DNA of 28,715 bases from positions 1 to 28,715 of the forward strand of contig CAYTFK010000053.1 in the NCBI GenBank assembly GCA_964436865.1, in the 5' to 3' direction. This document shows positions 1-8,288 of this stretch, one piece after another (the stretch's first letter is position 1; the number at the start of each line of letters is the position of its first letter). The notes under the pieces are model-generated. The model saw only the letters and a list, made by a program, of their open reading frames with translations, was not told where the DNA came from and did no database searches. The position numbers and the translations under genes are program-made. The DNA is from JAXGPP01 sp964436865. GTDB taxonomy: Bacteria > Planctomycetota > Planctomycetia > Pirellulales > Thermoguttaceae.

Positions 1-3000
1 ATGCTCCCCTGGCTTCCGTCGCCGGTATCGGTAACGCGGTAGAAGAAACCGGCTTGTCCGGCCGCGCCGCTGTAGTCGAGCGCTGGCGTGAAGAGAACAG
101 TGTGGCCGTCGCCGAGCAACACGGCCGAACCATTGAAGGATCCCGCAACACTGAACACGAGACTGGCATCCGGGGTTTCCACGTCATTGACGAGCAACCA
201 CAGATCGACGGTCAGGCCGGTATCCTCAACTGTCGTGAACGCGCCGGTTTCGGCACGCGGAGCGTCATTGATCGGAAGGACGGTGATGGTGAACTCACGC
301 GGTTCGCTGCTGGCAATCCCGCCGCTGGCGGTGCCGCCGTTGTCCGTCAGTACCGCAGTCACCCGAGCGAAGCCATTGGCATTGCTGGCCGGGGTGTAGT
401 TGAGTGTACCGTTGGCTGAGATCGACGGGGGAACGGAGAACAACTCCGGGTTGTCGTTGATGACGATGAACTGGAGTTGCTGGCCCGACTCGTCGTTGGG
501 GCCGGCCGAGAGCCTTGTCGCCCAGCCGACAATGGACTGCGGCCCCACATCCTCGGTCACGATCTGGTTGGAACCGGGAAGAAAGGTTGGCGAATCGTTT
601 ACCGGAATGACGGTGACAGTGAACGGGGTGTCGACATACAGGCCGCCACTGTCCGTCGCCCGCACCGTGAGTGTGGCAACCCCATTGGCGTTGGGAGTGT
701 AGGACAGCCGGAGGGTGCTCAAGCTGGAGTCGATCGTGACGCTGCGGAACAAGCCCGGATTGCTGATGGAGTGGATGCTGTAGTTCAAAGAATCGGCCGG
801 ATCGAGATCGTCCTGGAACACTCCCAACAGGTCGATCACCGTATCGGGAGCGTCTTCATTGACCGTGAAGCTGCCGATTCCCGTGCTGATCGGCGTCTCG
901 TTGTCGTCGTCGTCGATGATCGTGGCGGTACCGTCGGGATCGGCGAGGGTGACGGCGCGTCCGAAAGCGCTGAGATTGCCAAGGAGCACGTAGAATGTCT
1001 CATCCGCTTCGCGGTCGCGGTCGCCCTGGACCTGCACGAAGATCGTCTGTTGGCCAGCCGCATTGCCCATGAACCTCACGGTGCCGCCGGCCGCAGCAAA
1101 GTCGCTTCCCGCGGAGGCGGTGTTGCTCACGGTCGAGTAATCGAGGCTGAGTTTCGAGTCGACCGCCCGATTGAGAGAGACCGTGAAGGCCGCCGTCGTC
1201 ATGCCGTAGTTGCCTTCGGTGATGACCACGTCGTCGATCCGCAATTCGGCGCTGTCATCGTTGAGGATCGTAGCCACGCCGGCCGTCCCACCCACCGTGA
1301 CGCGCCGGCCGCTGCCGATAACCCCGGTGAACTGGACTTCGAAGGTCTCGTCCAGTTCGACCTTGTCGTCGGCTACGGGCACGACGACGAATGTGCGGCT
1401 CGTCGTGCCGGAGGGGAACGTCAACTGGATGTCGCTCACCGGGAGGTAATCGTTGTCGAGCACCTTGGCGCTGTTGTCGGACGTGGAAAGAAACACCGAG
1501 GTCGCCGTATCCACGGGATTGGAAAGCGTGACCGTGAAGGTCAAGGGACCGCCGTCCTCGAACCCGGTGACGCTATTGATCGTGAAGCGAGCGCTGTCGT
1601 CGTTGGTGATCGTGAGCGTATGGGTAATGCGGTTCCCAAGCGCAGCTCCCAGGGGCTGTCCCAGGGTAACAACCGCCTCTTCGTCGGCCTCCACCACATT
1701 GTCGTTATTGATCGTCACCGTGAGAGTCGCCGTCAGTGATCCGGCGGGAATGGTGATCACCGTAGGACTGATGGTGTAGTCTGCCAGCGGACCCTTGGTG
1801 GCCGTTCCGCCGAGCGTATAGGGAACGACCACGTCGTGATTGGCTACCTCGGAGAGCCTCGCGGTGATGGTCGCGGTTCCGGCTGTCTCGGCGACGGTGG
1901 CGGCGTCGTTGGTGAACTCGACGAAGGGAATGACTTCGGTATTGCCGAAGTTGATGTTGGTGACGATCTGTCCCGGGGCGAGGTTAACCACGTGCACACC
2001 CCACACCCGAGCAGCCGCCATGGGCGCCTCGGCAGCCGCTTCGGCCAGCACAGCGCCATGATCGACGAGCGATTCCGGCGGGGCGATGGTCGGCTCGGGT
2101 TCGAGCCAGGTGAGGCTGGGCAAACGCTCGCGCGGAATGTCAGATTGCAGCCCGGCGCCGCGGATCGGCATTACGTAAAGGTCGGCCGCGCTGTAGTCGA
2201 CTTCATAGCCGAGATCCTCAAACTGCCCGATCGTGATGCGGCTCAGTGGATTCGGCCTGCCGGAATTCAGGAAGCCGGTCATCAGTTCATTGTCGAAGAT
2301 CGATTCACGCCAGTGGACTTCGGTCGTGCCGTCGCCGTAGTAGCCGATGTTCTCAATCGGAACGGAGGTGTCGGTATTGCCGAAGATCGCGTTGTATTCG
2401 GCCGTCGCCGCCGGCCCGGTGAAACGGGGATCGGCCGTGCCCGATCCGCTGACCAGCCCCAGATATCGCCACACTGACCCCAGGCCGACCAGGTGGCCCA
2501 TCTCGTGCAATATCACTTCACCGAGTTGCCCCGCCAGTTCCAGTTCGGCCATGTCGGCCGTGTCGAACATCATGTAGCCCTGGTACGGCAGGTACGAACC
2601 CGCACGATAGCCGCTTACGTAGGCATATCCGAGGATTCCGCCCGGCCCGTCGATCGCTCCGGCGTTGGCGTTGATTTCCAGGTCGTCAATGATCTTGCTG
2701 AAGGAGACGCGCACATCGGGAACGTCGCCGATAATCACCTGGCTCCAACGCGCGGCGGCATCCTGAAAGACGGCGAGTTGGCCGGCCGTCCATTCGCGCG
2801 GGTCCATGACGAGGGAAATGTCATACTCGCTCACCGGCTGCGGCGATGGATAGGTCTGCCGCCAGCCGGGTTGACTCACCTCGCCGACCCAGTAGGTGCC
2901 CGGGGCCAGGTTGGTGAACGAATAAGCGCCGTTGACGTCGGTGAGCGTCACCGGTTCGACGAGCGGATCGAAAACTTTGTCCTGATTCAGATCCAAATAG

Positions 3001-3311
3001 ATCTGCCAGTTCTCCAACCCGGGCTCATTGGTGTTCCACGACCCGTTGCCATCGAGGTCGTTCCATTTGCTCCCGCGGATTTCGCCCAAGCCATTGGCGG
3101 CATCGCCAACGGCGTACGCAGCCAAACCGCTTCCCAGCAGTTCCTGCTCGACATCGATCCCGCCGATGCTCAGCAGCGCGCGGGTCTCAAGTGGTTCCAC
3201 GCGTTGGAGCCGCCCGTGGAGGCGCTTCGCCCGCTCTGGCCGTCGGTTGCGAGCGCCGCCCCAAGGCACTGCTTTACCCCACCGCTCCAAGACACTGAAC
3301 AGGCGCGCCAT
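1..3311 (-). CDS. Giant planctomycete-type extracellular protein with leishmanolysin-like metalloprotease, Calx-beta and cadherin-like domains (C-terminus cut off)
   Basis: One uninterrupted reading frame of about 1103 codons runs from ATG at 3311 to the left window edge, so the C-terminus is missing. AGGAG lies 7 bases before the ATG. Residues 39-48 (EPLETRALLS) match the N-terminal motif of large planctomycete secreted proteins. Residues about 77-145 resemble an SdrD B-like domain (GSKWNDLDGNG, then LAPGTYWVGE). Residues about 150-370 resemble a leishmanolysin-type zinc protease: HEMGH at 269-273 (two His ligands and the catalytic Glu), His333 in HWRE as candidate third ligand, and Met344 in NELMTG as candidate Met-turn. 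Three Calx-beta-like units follow at about 455-565, 570-685 and 687-805, each ending near an NDD/DDD turn. Cadherin-like repeats (VNDSP, INDAP) continue to the edge. The likely role is a cell-surface or secreted Ca-dependent adhesive protease; the substrate is unknown. The domain calls are from sequence reading only. Confidence 0.85.
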   Translation of the reverse strand, partial: MARLFSVLERWGKAVPWGGARNRRPERAKRLHGRLQRVEPLETRALLSIGGIDVEQELLGSGLAAYAVGDAANGLGEIRGSKWNDLDGNGSWNTNEPGLENWQIYLDLNQDKVFDPLVEPVTLTDVNGAYSFTNLAPGTYWVGEVSQPGWRQTYPSPQPVSEYDISLVMDPREWTAGQLAVFQDAAARWSQVIIGDVPDVRVSFSKIIDDLEINANAGAIDGPGGILGYAYVSGYRAGSYLPYQGYMMFDTADMAELELAGQLGEVILHEMGHLVGLGSVWRYLGLVSGSGTADPRFTGPAATAEYNAIFGNTDTSVPIENIGYYGDGTTEVHWRESIFDNELMTGFLNSGRPNPLSRITIGQFEDLGYEVDYSAADLYVMPIRGAGLQSDIPRERLPSLTWLEPEPTIAPPESLVDHGAVLAEAAAEAPMAAARVWGVHVVNLAPGQIVTNINFGNTEVIPFVEFTNDAATVAETAGTATITARLSEVANHDVVVPYTLGGTATKGPLADYTISPTVITIPAGSLTATLTVTINNDNVVEADEEAVVTLGQPLGAALGNRITHTLTITNDDSARFTINSVTGFEDGGPLTFTVTLSNPVDTATSVFLSTSDNSAKVLDNDYLPVSDIQLTFPSGTTSRTFVVVPVADDKVELDETFEVQFTGVIGSGRRVTVGGTAGVATILNDDSAELRIDDVVITEGNYGMTTAAFTVSLNRAVDSKLSLDYSTVSNTASAGSDFAAAGGTVRFMGNAAGQQTIFVQVQGDRDREADETFYVLLGNLSAFGRAVTLADPDGTATIIDDDDNETPISTGIGSFTVNEDAPDTVIDLLGVFQDDLDPADSLNYSIHSISNPGLFRSVTIDSSLSTLRLSYTPNANGVATLTVRATDSGGLYVDTPFTVTVIPVNDSPTFLPGSNQIVTEDVGPQSIVGWATRLSAGPNDESGQQLQFIVINDNPELFSVPPSISANGTLNYTPASNANGFARVTAVLTDNGGTASGGIASSEPREFTITVLPINDAPRAETGAFTTVEDTGLTVDLWLLVNDVETPDASLVFSVAGSFNGSAVLLGDGHTVLFTPALDYSGAAGQAGFFYRVTDTGDGSQGS

Positions 3312-3889
3312 GATCAGGCTCCTCACCAAATCGAACGAAAATGATTGCCCTGCCGGGGGACACCGGGTGATGTTAATCCGAATATGACAATAATCCAGTC
3401 CAGAAGCGTTTACCAGACCAAGGAAACGATTTTGCCGGTTTTGTCAGGGTCTACAGGGGAGTCATAGGGTTACCACACCCGATGTTTGACGACCCGCAGA
3501 CGGGCTGACCGATCCCAGGGCAGTCCTCGGGCCGAAACACCTCGGTCACTGACCGCCGCCGAAGTCCAATTCCCGATCACCGCACAGTCGCCACACACTC
3601 TGAGACCAACCAGCATCTGCATGCTAACCGTCTTGCGATGCGGGGTTTACGTTGCATCTGCCCCCCGAACGCGACGCTCACCGTAGCACAGAGAGACGAG
3701 AGGATCAAGCGACTGGAAGGGGGGAAAGAAAAATTGCGACGACTCGATCCGGAGGTCGCGATGGCCCAAATCCCGGGAACGACTTCCCAAATTCAAAGGC
3801 GCAGAGAACCGAAAGCCCGCGGGCCTCAAGTCGGCTGCCGCAGATTCCAGTTCCCGCACCCGTCTTCTATAACCCGATTTTTTGAGTCC
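3312..3889. other. Long intergenic region without a convincing gene
   Basis: These 578 bases separate the stop of the alpha/beta hydrolase gene from the start of the giant surface protein gene, both on the minus strand. Short open frames exist on both strands (for example 3638-3961 plus and 3647-3859 minus), but they lack recognisable motifs, have poor start contexts and give low-complexity basic products. The part next to 3311 must carry the promoter of the surface protein, but I could not pick a clear -35/-10 pair. A GC palindrome GCCCGCGGGC lies near 3820-3830 without a T-run. I see no RNA gene or repeat array here. Confidence 0.6.
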
Positions 3890-4762
3890 CTACTCCACCA
3901 GTCCTCGACTCCGCATCCACTGCTCGCAGAGCACGGGCCATTTGGACACGGGGTGCTCTGACGGCCGCAGGCCAAATCCATGCCCGCCGGCACCGAACAC
4001 GTGAAGCTCAGCCGGCACCCCGGCGGCTTTGAGAGCAAGGTACATGCTGATGCTATTCTCGGGGCTGATCCGATCATCGCCTGCATGAACAAAGAATACT
4101 GGGGGGGTCTCGGCGCTGACGCGGATTTCTGGCAGAAGACTGAGCCCTTCTGCCAGATAGGCGGGGTAAACCAGCACCGTGAAATCTGGCCGGCAGGAAG
4201 TCTGGTCGACGTCGTCGATCGGCCCATACGTCCGCTGGCCGAAGTTGGTTGATGCGACGGCTGCCAGGTGTCCGCCTGCCGAGAAACCAAGGATGCCGAT
4301 CCTCGTCGGATCGATCTTCCATTCCGCCGCCCGCGACCGAACCAGGCTCATCCCCCGCTGGGCGTCTTGAAGCGGAGCGACGTGCTTCTCCTGCCCCTCC
4401 CGGCGCGGGACGCGATATTTGAGCACGATGCCGGTCACCCCGATCGAGTTCAGCCATTCGGCGACCTCTTTTCCCTCGAGATCCATGGCCAAGATATGAT
4501 ATCCACCCCCCGGACAGATCAGCACCGCTGCGCCGGTGTCTTCGGTCGCCGCGGGTTTGTAGACCGTCACTGTGGGATGACTGACATTGGTCAGCCGCTG
4601 GACCTGCTTTTCTCCCGGCTTGTTGGGCTGAACCTGCTCCTCGCCGATGCCACCCTTTTCACCCGGCACCGCGCCCGGCCAGACCGACACCGTGAGAGGT
4701 TCTTCCGACCGCGAAACGGCCGAAAACAGAACGAGACAGGCGGTAACGAGGGCGATTCTCAT
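3890..4762 (-). CDS. Secreted alpha/beta hydrolase (esterase/acetylxylan esterase-like)
   Basis: The product is 290 residues. I chose ATG 4762 because it begins a clear signal peptide (MRIALVTACLVLFSAVSRS); an upstream in-frame start at 4945 would add 61 residues with no secretion signal at the front. The alpha/beta-hydrolase fold is shown by an oxyanion-type CPGGGYH near residue 83, the nucleophile elbow GFSAGG with Ser161, a GDD acid motif with Asp230 and GGHGFG with His261. This layout matches the BD-FAE/acetylxylan-esterase-like group common in planctomycetes, which removes acyl groups from polysaccharides or small esters in the periplasm or outside the cell. The substrate is not determinable here. 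It diverges from the beta-propeller gene at 4946. Its ribosome binding site is weak (GGAG about 11 bases upstream). Confidence 0.85.
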   Translation of the reverse strand: MRIALVTACLVLFSAVSRSEEPLTVSVWPGAVPGEKGGIGEEQVQPNKPGEKQVQRLTNVSHPTVTVYKPAATEDTGAAVLICPGGGYHILAMDLEGKEVAEWLNSIGVTGIVLKYRVPRREGQEKHVAPLQDAQRGMSLVRSRAAEWKIDPTRIGILGFSAGGHLAAVASTNFGQRTYGPIDDVDQTSCRPDFTVLVYPAYLAEGLSLLPEIRVSAETPPVFFVHAGDDRISPENSISMYLALKAAGVPAELHVFGAGGHGFGLRPSEHPVSKWPVLCEQWMRSRGLVE

Positions 4763-4866
4763 AGGAACGATACTCCGAACGAGGCTTCGCCAAGGAGGCG
4801 GAAATGTCCCATCCAGCCTGCCGAAACTAGCAGATGACAGGTCCGTCCGCAACCTGCTTGCCCTTG

Positions 4867-4894
4867 TTGCAAGCCCGACCTCAGGATTGATAAT
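4867..4894 (+). promoter_or_regulatory. Candidate sigma70-type promoter for the beta-propeller gene
   Basis: TTGCAA (4867-4872) and GATAAT (4889-4894) are separated by 16 bases. Four of six and five of six positions match the -35 and -10 consensus. A start of transcription near 4901 would leave a short leader before ATG 4946 and would exclude the earlier in-frame ATG at 4898, which supports the later start. This is pattern matching only. Confidence 0.4.
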
Positions 4895-4945
4895 AGAGTG
4901 GTCCGCATGGCGACGGATTGGCATCAAGGGTTTCGGAGTCTGCAC

Positions 4946-5995
4946 ATGGACTGCTCAGTCAACTTGGATCCCCCCCAACATTTCGCTCGGCGAATCGTGC
5001 TGGTCGTTGCCTTCGTCGTGGCTGCCATTCGGCTGACGATCGCCGCAGCCGCTGAAGTCACTTATCCGATCTCGGCCGTGGCCGGGGCCGAGGGGGTGGT
5101 GTATGTGGCCGATCAGGAACTGCCGGGCGTATGGAAGATAGTGGGCGGAAAGGCCGAGGTCTTTTTCCAGGCGCAGAAGAAGTTCCGCACGCCACTCTAC
5201 GCCGTGCGGTGCGTGACGGTTGACGATGCCGGCAACTTGCTGGCCGGCGATGCGGCCACCATGGAACTGTACCGCTTCGGGACCGACGGGAAGCCCGCAC
5301 CGCTGACCGGCACGAACGTCATCCGCCAACCGATCGATATTGCCGTGGCAAAGTCAGGCGAGGTCTACGCTTCAGACCTTGAGAACAACACCATCTGGCG
5401 GGTTCCGGCCGCCGGTGGCACACCCGAGAAGTTCGCCGAGGTCACCGCCCCCCGCGGTCTGACCATCGCCGAGGACGGCACCATCTGGGTGGTGACACTC
5501 CGAGAGAACGCCCTTGTGCGGATCGGGCCGGACGGCACCGTGACGCCGGTCGTCAAGACTCGGGCCTTTGAGTTCCCCAACGATGTGCTCGTCGACAGTT
5601 CAGGAGCGATTTACGTGAGCGACGGCTACGCGTCGACGATCTGGAAAGTCACCACTGCCGGAGAGGCCTCGAAATGGGTCACCGGCAAACCCCTATCACT
5701 GCCGGTGGGTATGTCCTGGAGCGGCACGGACATGCTCGTTGCCGATCCTCGCGCCCGATCGGTGTTTCAGATTTCGCCAGACGGCAAAGTAACGACCGTT
5801 GTCGTCGGCGCAGCACCACCGCCCCCCACACCTTCCCAGCCCCCAAAAGCGGCTGCACCGGCCACAAGACCGCCAGTGGGTGGTGCTAAAACCCCGGCAC
5901 CCCCCGGTCAAAGCCCCGCGCCGGCTCCTCGGGGAAGCGTTCCCGGTAGCAGGAGCACTACTCCACCGCCGCGTGACAAACCTCGCGGAAGGTAG
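4946..5995 (+). CDS. Secreted NHL/SMP-30-like beta-propeller protein with Pro/Ala-rich tail
   Basis: The product is 349 residues. ATG 4946 has GGAG 7 bases upstream and is followed by a basic stretch and a hydrophobic signal or anchor segment (residues about 16-36, ending in AAAA). An earlier in-frame ATG at 4898 has no comparable site. Residues 37-287 show repeated blades with the rhythm of NHL/SMP-30/virginiamycin-lyase propellers: phrases such as GNLLAGD, GEVYASD, GTIWVV and GAIYVSDG, each followed by an I/LWRV-type strand. Such propellers bind ligands or partners, or act as lactonases, and often lack enzyme activity. Residues 288-349 are a Pro/Ala/Arg-rich low-complexity tail that could act as a spacer. 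It ends 16 bases before the convergent methyltransferase gene. The function is unassigned. Confidence 0.8.
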   Translation: MDCSVNLDPPQHFARRIVLVVAFVVAAIRLTIAAAAEVTYPISAVAGAEGVVYVADQELPGVWKIVGGKAEVFFQAQKKFRTPLYAVRCVTVDDAGNLLAGDAATMELYRFGTDGKPAPLTGTNVIRQPIDIAVAKSGEVYASDLENNTIWRVPAAGGTPEKFAEVTAPRGLTIAEDGTIWVVTLRENALVRIGPDGTVTPVVKTRAFEFPNDVLVDSSGAIYVSDGYASTIWKVTTAGEASKWVTGKPLSLPVGMSWSGTDMLVADPRARSVFQISPDGKVTTVVVGAAPPPPTPSQPPKAAAPATRPPVGGAKTPAPPGQSPAPAPRGSVPGSRSTTPPPRDKPRGR

Positions 5996-6011
5996 GTTCG
6001 GCGCCGCTTCG

Positions 6012-6773
6012 TTACGTTCCTTTCTGTGCCACCACAAGCATCTCAAAGTCATCAGGCGTCAGTGAGCGTTCGCGACTGAACTCGCCCAGGCGGCAGCCGA
6101 AGATGTCCACCGTGGCAAACCCTGCCGTCGCCAGCAGCCAGCGCATTTCCGAAGGTGCGTAGTAGCGTTCGTCGGTCGCGACCGTATGTGATCTGCCCGC
6201 GTCGTCGGTGAAACTCAACTCGGCACGCTCGCGGAACGTCATCCAGTCGAATGTCAGATCGCCGGTTTTGGCGCCCGATTCATTCGCGTCAAGGAAGTCC
6301 TTGACGGAATGAAAGAGTGGAAACAGGGCGTTGAGCGTGGTCAGCAGCAATTTGCCGCCGGGACGCAAGGCCGCGCCGGCGTGCTCGAGGATGGCGTAGT
6401 TCTTTTCGTCCGTCTCCATGAGCGGAAACGCACCTTCGCAGAACATGATGGCGGCGGCGAATTCCTGGCGGAAATGCGGTTTCGTCGCGTCGCGGCATTG
6501 GAAGTCGACGACCACGCCGGCCGCGGCTGCCTTCTCCCGGGCGAGATGAAGCTGGCCCTCCGACAGATCGATTCCGGTCACGGAGTAGCCGCGACGTGCG
6601 AGTTCGATGGCGTGCCGGCCCGTACCGCAACCAATATCCAGAATTCTCTTCGTGCGGTCGGCCTCGAGTTCCCGTTCGACGAAGTCGACCTCTCCCGCGG
6701 TGCCTTGCGTAAAGGGTTCCTTGTCGTAAGATTTGCCATAATTAGCGAACAGCGTTTCGTACCATTGCGACAC
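6012..6773 (-). CDS. Class I SAM-dependent methyltransferase
   Basis: The product is 253 residues when started at GTG 6773, which has AGAGGAAA about 5 bases upstream. The open frame extends to 6950 but that extension reads as arginine-rich non-coding sequence. Motif I is DIGCGTGRH at residues 46-54 and the acidic end of beta2 is in GIDLSE. ALRPGGKLLLTTLN marks the beta5 region. An N-terminal YETLFANYGKSYDKEPF segment is typical of small-molecule methyltransferases of the UbiE/Tam-like type. The substrate cannot be told. It lies 201 bases downstream of the DUF488 gene, so it may have its own promoter. It is a distinct protein from the methyltransferase at 7527-8273, with a different N-terminus and only the shared fold. 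Confidence 0.85.
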   Translation of the reverse strand: MSQWYETLFANYGKSYDKEPFTQGTAGEVDFVERELEADRTKRILDIGCGTGRHAIELARRGYSVTGIDLSEGQLHLAREKAAAAGVVVDFQCRDATKPHFRQEFAAAIMFCEGAFPLMETDEKNYAILEHAGAALRPGGKLLLTTLNALFPLFHSVKDFLDANESGAKTGDLTFDWMTFRERAELSFTDDAGRSHTVATDERYYAPSEMRWLLATAGFATVDIFGCRLGEFSRERSLTPDDFEMLVVAQKGT

Positions 6774-6974
6774 GTCAGATTTCCTCTCTCGATTCCAGGT
6801 GATTGCGCGGCACACGCGGCATTCCCGGCCCTGGGACGGGGCTCCCGACGCTCGCTGTCGCCATCGGTCGATTCGGAGATCGCTGCCCGGTCTGCGCACG
6901 GCTTCTCCGGACTTTGCGGACCGGACTCTCGCCGTCCTGACACCAACCACTCAGCAGGGGTTCGCGCATGCCAT

Positions 6975-7505
6975 TCAGAATAGTGCTCTCGCCGGATACG
7001 TGATACGGCCATCGGCCAGCCGGGCGAATTCCGTCAGCGTGTGCGGCCTGATTTTTCCGGCCGAAAAGATATTGCTGACAGACCACCCTTTGGCCAGCAA
7101 AGCATCGGCGATGAGGCGGCGGTGGCACTGCCAGGGCAGCGCCTCGGCGCACATGATAGCCGTGGGCCGCGATTCGGCGAGTTCCATCAATTGGCTGAGG
7201 TCCGCCGCGAATTCCTCCGAAAGCATGTGGTCGGCATAGGCGTTGAAGGCCTCCACTCGCCAGGCCGTATTGGGAGAGTCCGCCAGCCGCGCCGTGCGGC
7301 GCCCCCCCAGACCCGGCAAATGCCGATACTCGATACCTGCCGCGGCTAAAGCCTCATCGAGGCATTCCCGCCCAAAATGCGGCCAACGCCGCGATCCAGG
7401 GAAGCGGCGGACGTCAGCAACGGTCTCGATCGCCGCGCGCGAGAGCAGTTCAATGAAGGAGGCGATGTCGCGGTTGGAATGGCCAACGGTCCAGACTGAA
7501 TTCAT
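6975..7505 (-). CDS. DUF488 family protein
   Basis: The product is 176 residues, with ATG at 7505 (a TTG directly before it is also in frame). The family signature is clear: N-terminal VWTVGHSN (residues 4-11), ADVRRFPGSRRWPHF (30-44), YRHLPGLGGRR (60-70) and the cysteine motif MCAE...WQCHRRLIA with Cys119, Cys127, His128 and Arg129. DUF488 proteins are small, widespread and of uncertain biochemical role; the conserved Cys/His/Arg cluster suggests a catalytic or metal-binding site. It lies 21 bases after the methyltransferase stop at 7527 and is probably translated from the same transcript as that gene and the dienelactone hydrolase. The ribosome binding site is weak, which fits coupled translation. 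Family membership is confident; function is not. Confidence 0.88.
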   Translation of the reverse strand: MNSVWTVGHSNRDIASFIELLSRAAIETVADVRRFPGSRRWPHFGRECLDEALAAAGIEYRHLPGLGGRRTARLADSPNTAWRVEAFNAYADHMLSEEFAADLSQLMELAESRPTAIMCAEALPWQCHRRLIADALLAKGWSVSNIFSAGKIRPHTLTEFARLADGRITYPARALF

Positions 7506-7526
7506 CAAACCGGCCCGCTTCGCAGA

Positions 7527-8273
7527 CTATCTTTCCGCCACCATCACCAGGTCGATGCTCGTTGAGCGATCGTACGGCTGATCGCGGTAGCCGCCGAAGA
7601 ACTCCACGGTGCGAGCGCCGGCCTGGCGGGCCATCGTTTCCATTTCGTCGGCCTCCAGGCCCTGCAGCGGCGCCGATTCGTTGTGCAACATGCGTCCATC
7701 GGGATCGGCCACAACCAAGTCGACGTATCCGCGGTTGCCGGCGCGGTGAACCCCCTTCAGGATCAGTACATCGCCCTTTCCCACACGGTTCCGCTGGCAC
7801 TTCTGCCAATGGCAGGGCCCGTCGGGCAATTGCCAGAGATTGAGCACGTGGATGACAGCCAGACCCCCGGGCCGAAGCGCGGCGATCATCTCGCCGACCG
7901 CCCGCTCCACGGTGCGACGATCGGGAGCCAACGACAGCGAGTTGCCGATGCAGATCGCCACGTCGAAAGGCTCGTCGTTCACCGCCGGCTGGTCGAAGGC
8001 TCGCACCGTCCAGCGAAGCCCTTCCTGCTCACCGAATCGGGCGCGCGCCCTCTCGATCATATTGGGGCTGACGTCCGCCCCCTCAACGTACAAGCCCCAG
8101 CGGTGAAAGTGGGCGGCATGATGGCCGGTACCGCAAGCAACGTCGAGCAGTCGCCGTGCTCCAACGCGATCAAACACGCGGCGATAGAACGGCTCTTCGT
8201 TCGCCAGGCGTTTGGGCCAGTCGATCATCGCCTCGTAAACGTCGCTCAAATCGTTGAACGGCTGCGTGCTCAT
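7527..8273 (-). CDS. Class I SAM-dependent methyltransferase (glycine/sarcosine N-methyltransferase-like)
   Basis: The product is 248 residues starting at ATG 8273. Motif I is DVACGTGHH at residues 43-51, followed by VEGADVSPNMI (beta2) and DVAICIGNSLSL (beta4). AALRPGGLAVIHVLN is the beta5 region. The N-terminal YEAMIDWPKRLANEEPFYRRVF resembles glycine/sarcosine-type N-methyltransferases, and the W-rich insertion LWQLPDGPCHWQKC is a possible substrate cap. The acceptor is unknown. It is 15 bases downstream of the dienelactone hydrolase gene and 21 bases upstream of the DUF488 gene, so these three probably form one transcription unit read from the candidate promoter near 9145-9172. Confidence 0.87.
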   Translation of the reverse strand: MSTQPFNDLSDVYEAMIDWPKRLANEEPFYRRVFDRVGARRLLDVACGTGHHAAHFHRWGLYVEGADVSPNMIERARARFGEQEGLRWTVRAFDQPAVNDEPFDVAICIGNSLSLAPDRRTVERAVGEMIAALRPGGLAVIHVLNLWQLPDGPCHWQKCQRNRVGKGDVLILKGVHRAGNRGYVDLVVADPDGRMLHNESAPLQGLEADEMETMARQAGARTVEFFGGYRDQPYDRSTSIDLVMVAER

Positions 8274-8288
8274 CGCGGGCCGGACGAA

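Noticed and set aside
477..3344. Three long plus-strand open frames (477-1739, 1836-2477, 2493-3344)
   Set aside because: They are antisense shadows of the minus-strand surface protein gene. Their products lack any domain pattern, while the minus frame gives a continuous multidomain protein.
3638..3961. Possible small plus-strand gene of 107 codons
   Set aside because: No ribosome binding site, no motif, and it runs into the alpha/beta hydrolase gene on the other strand.
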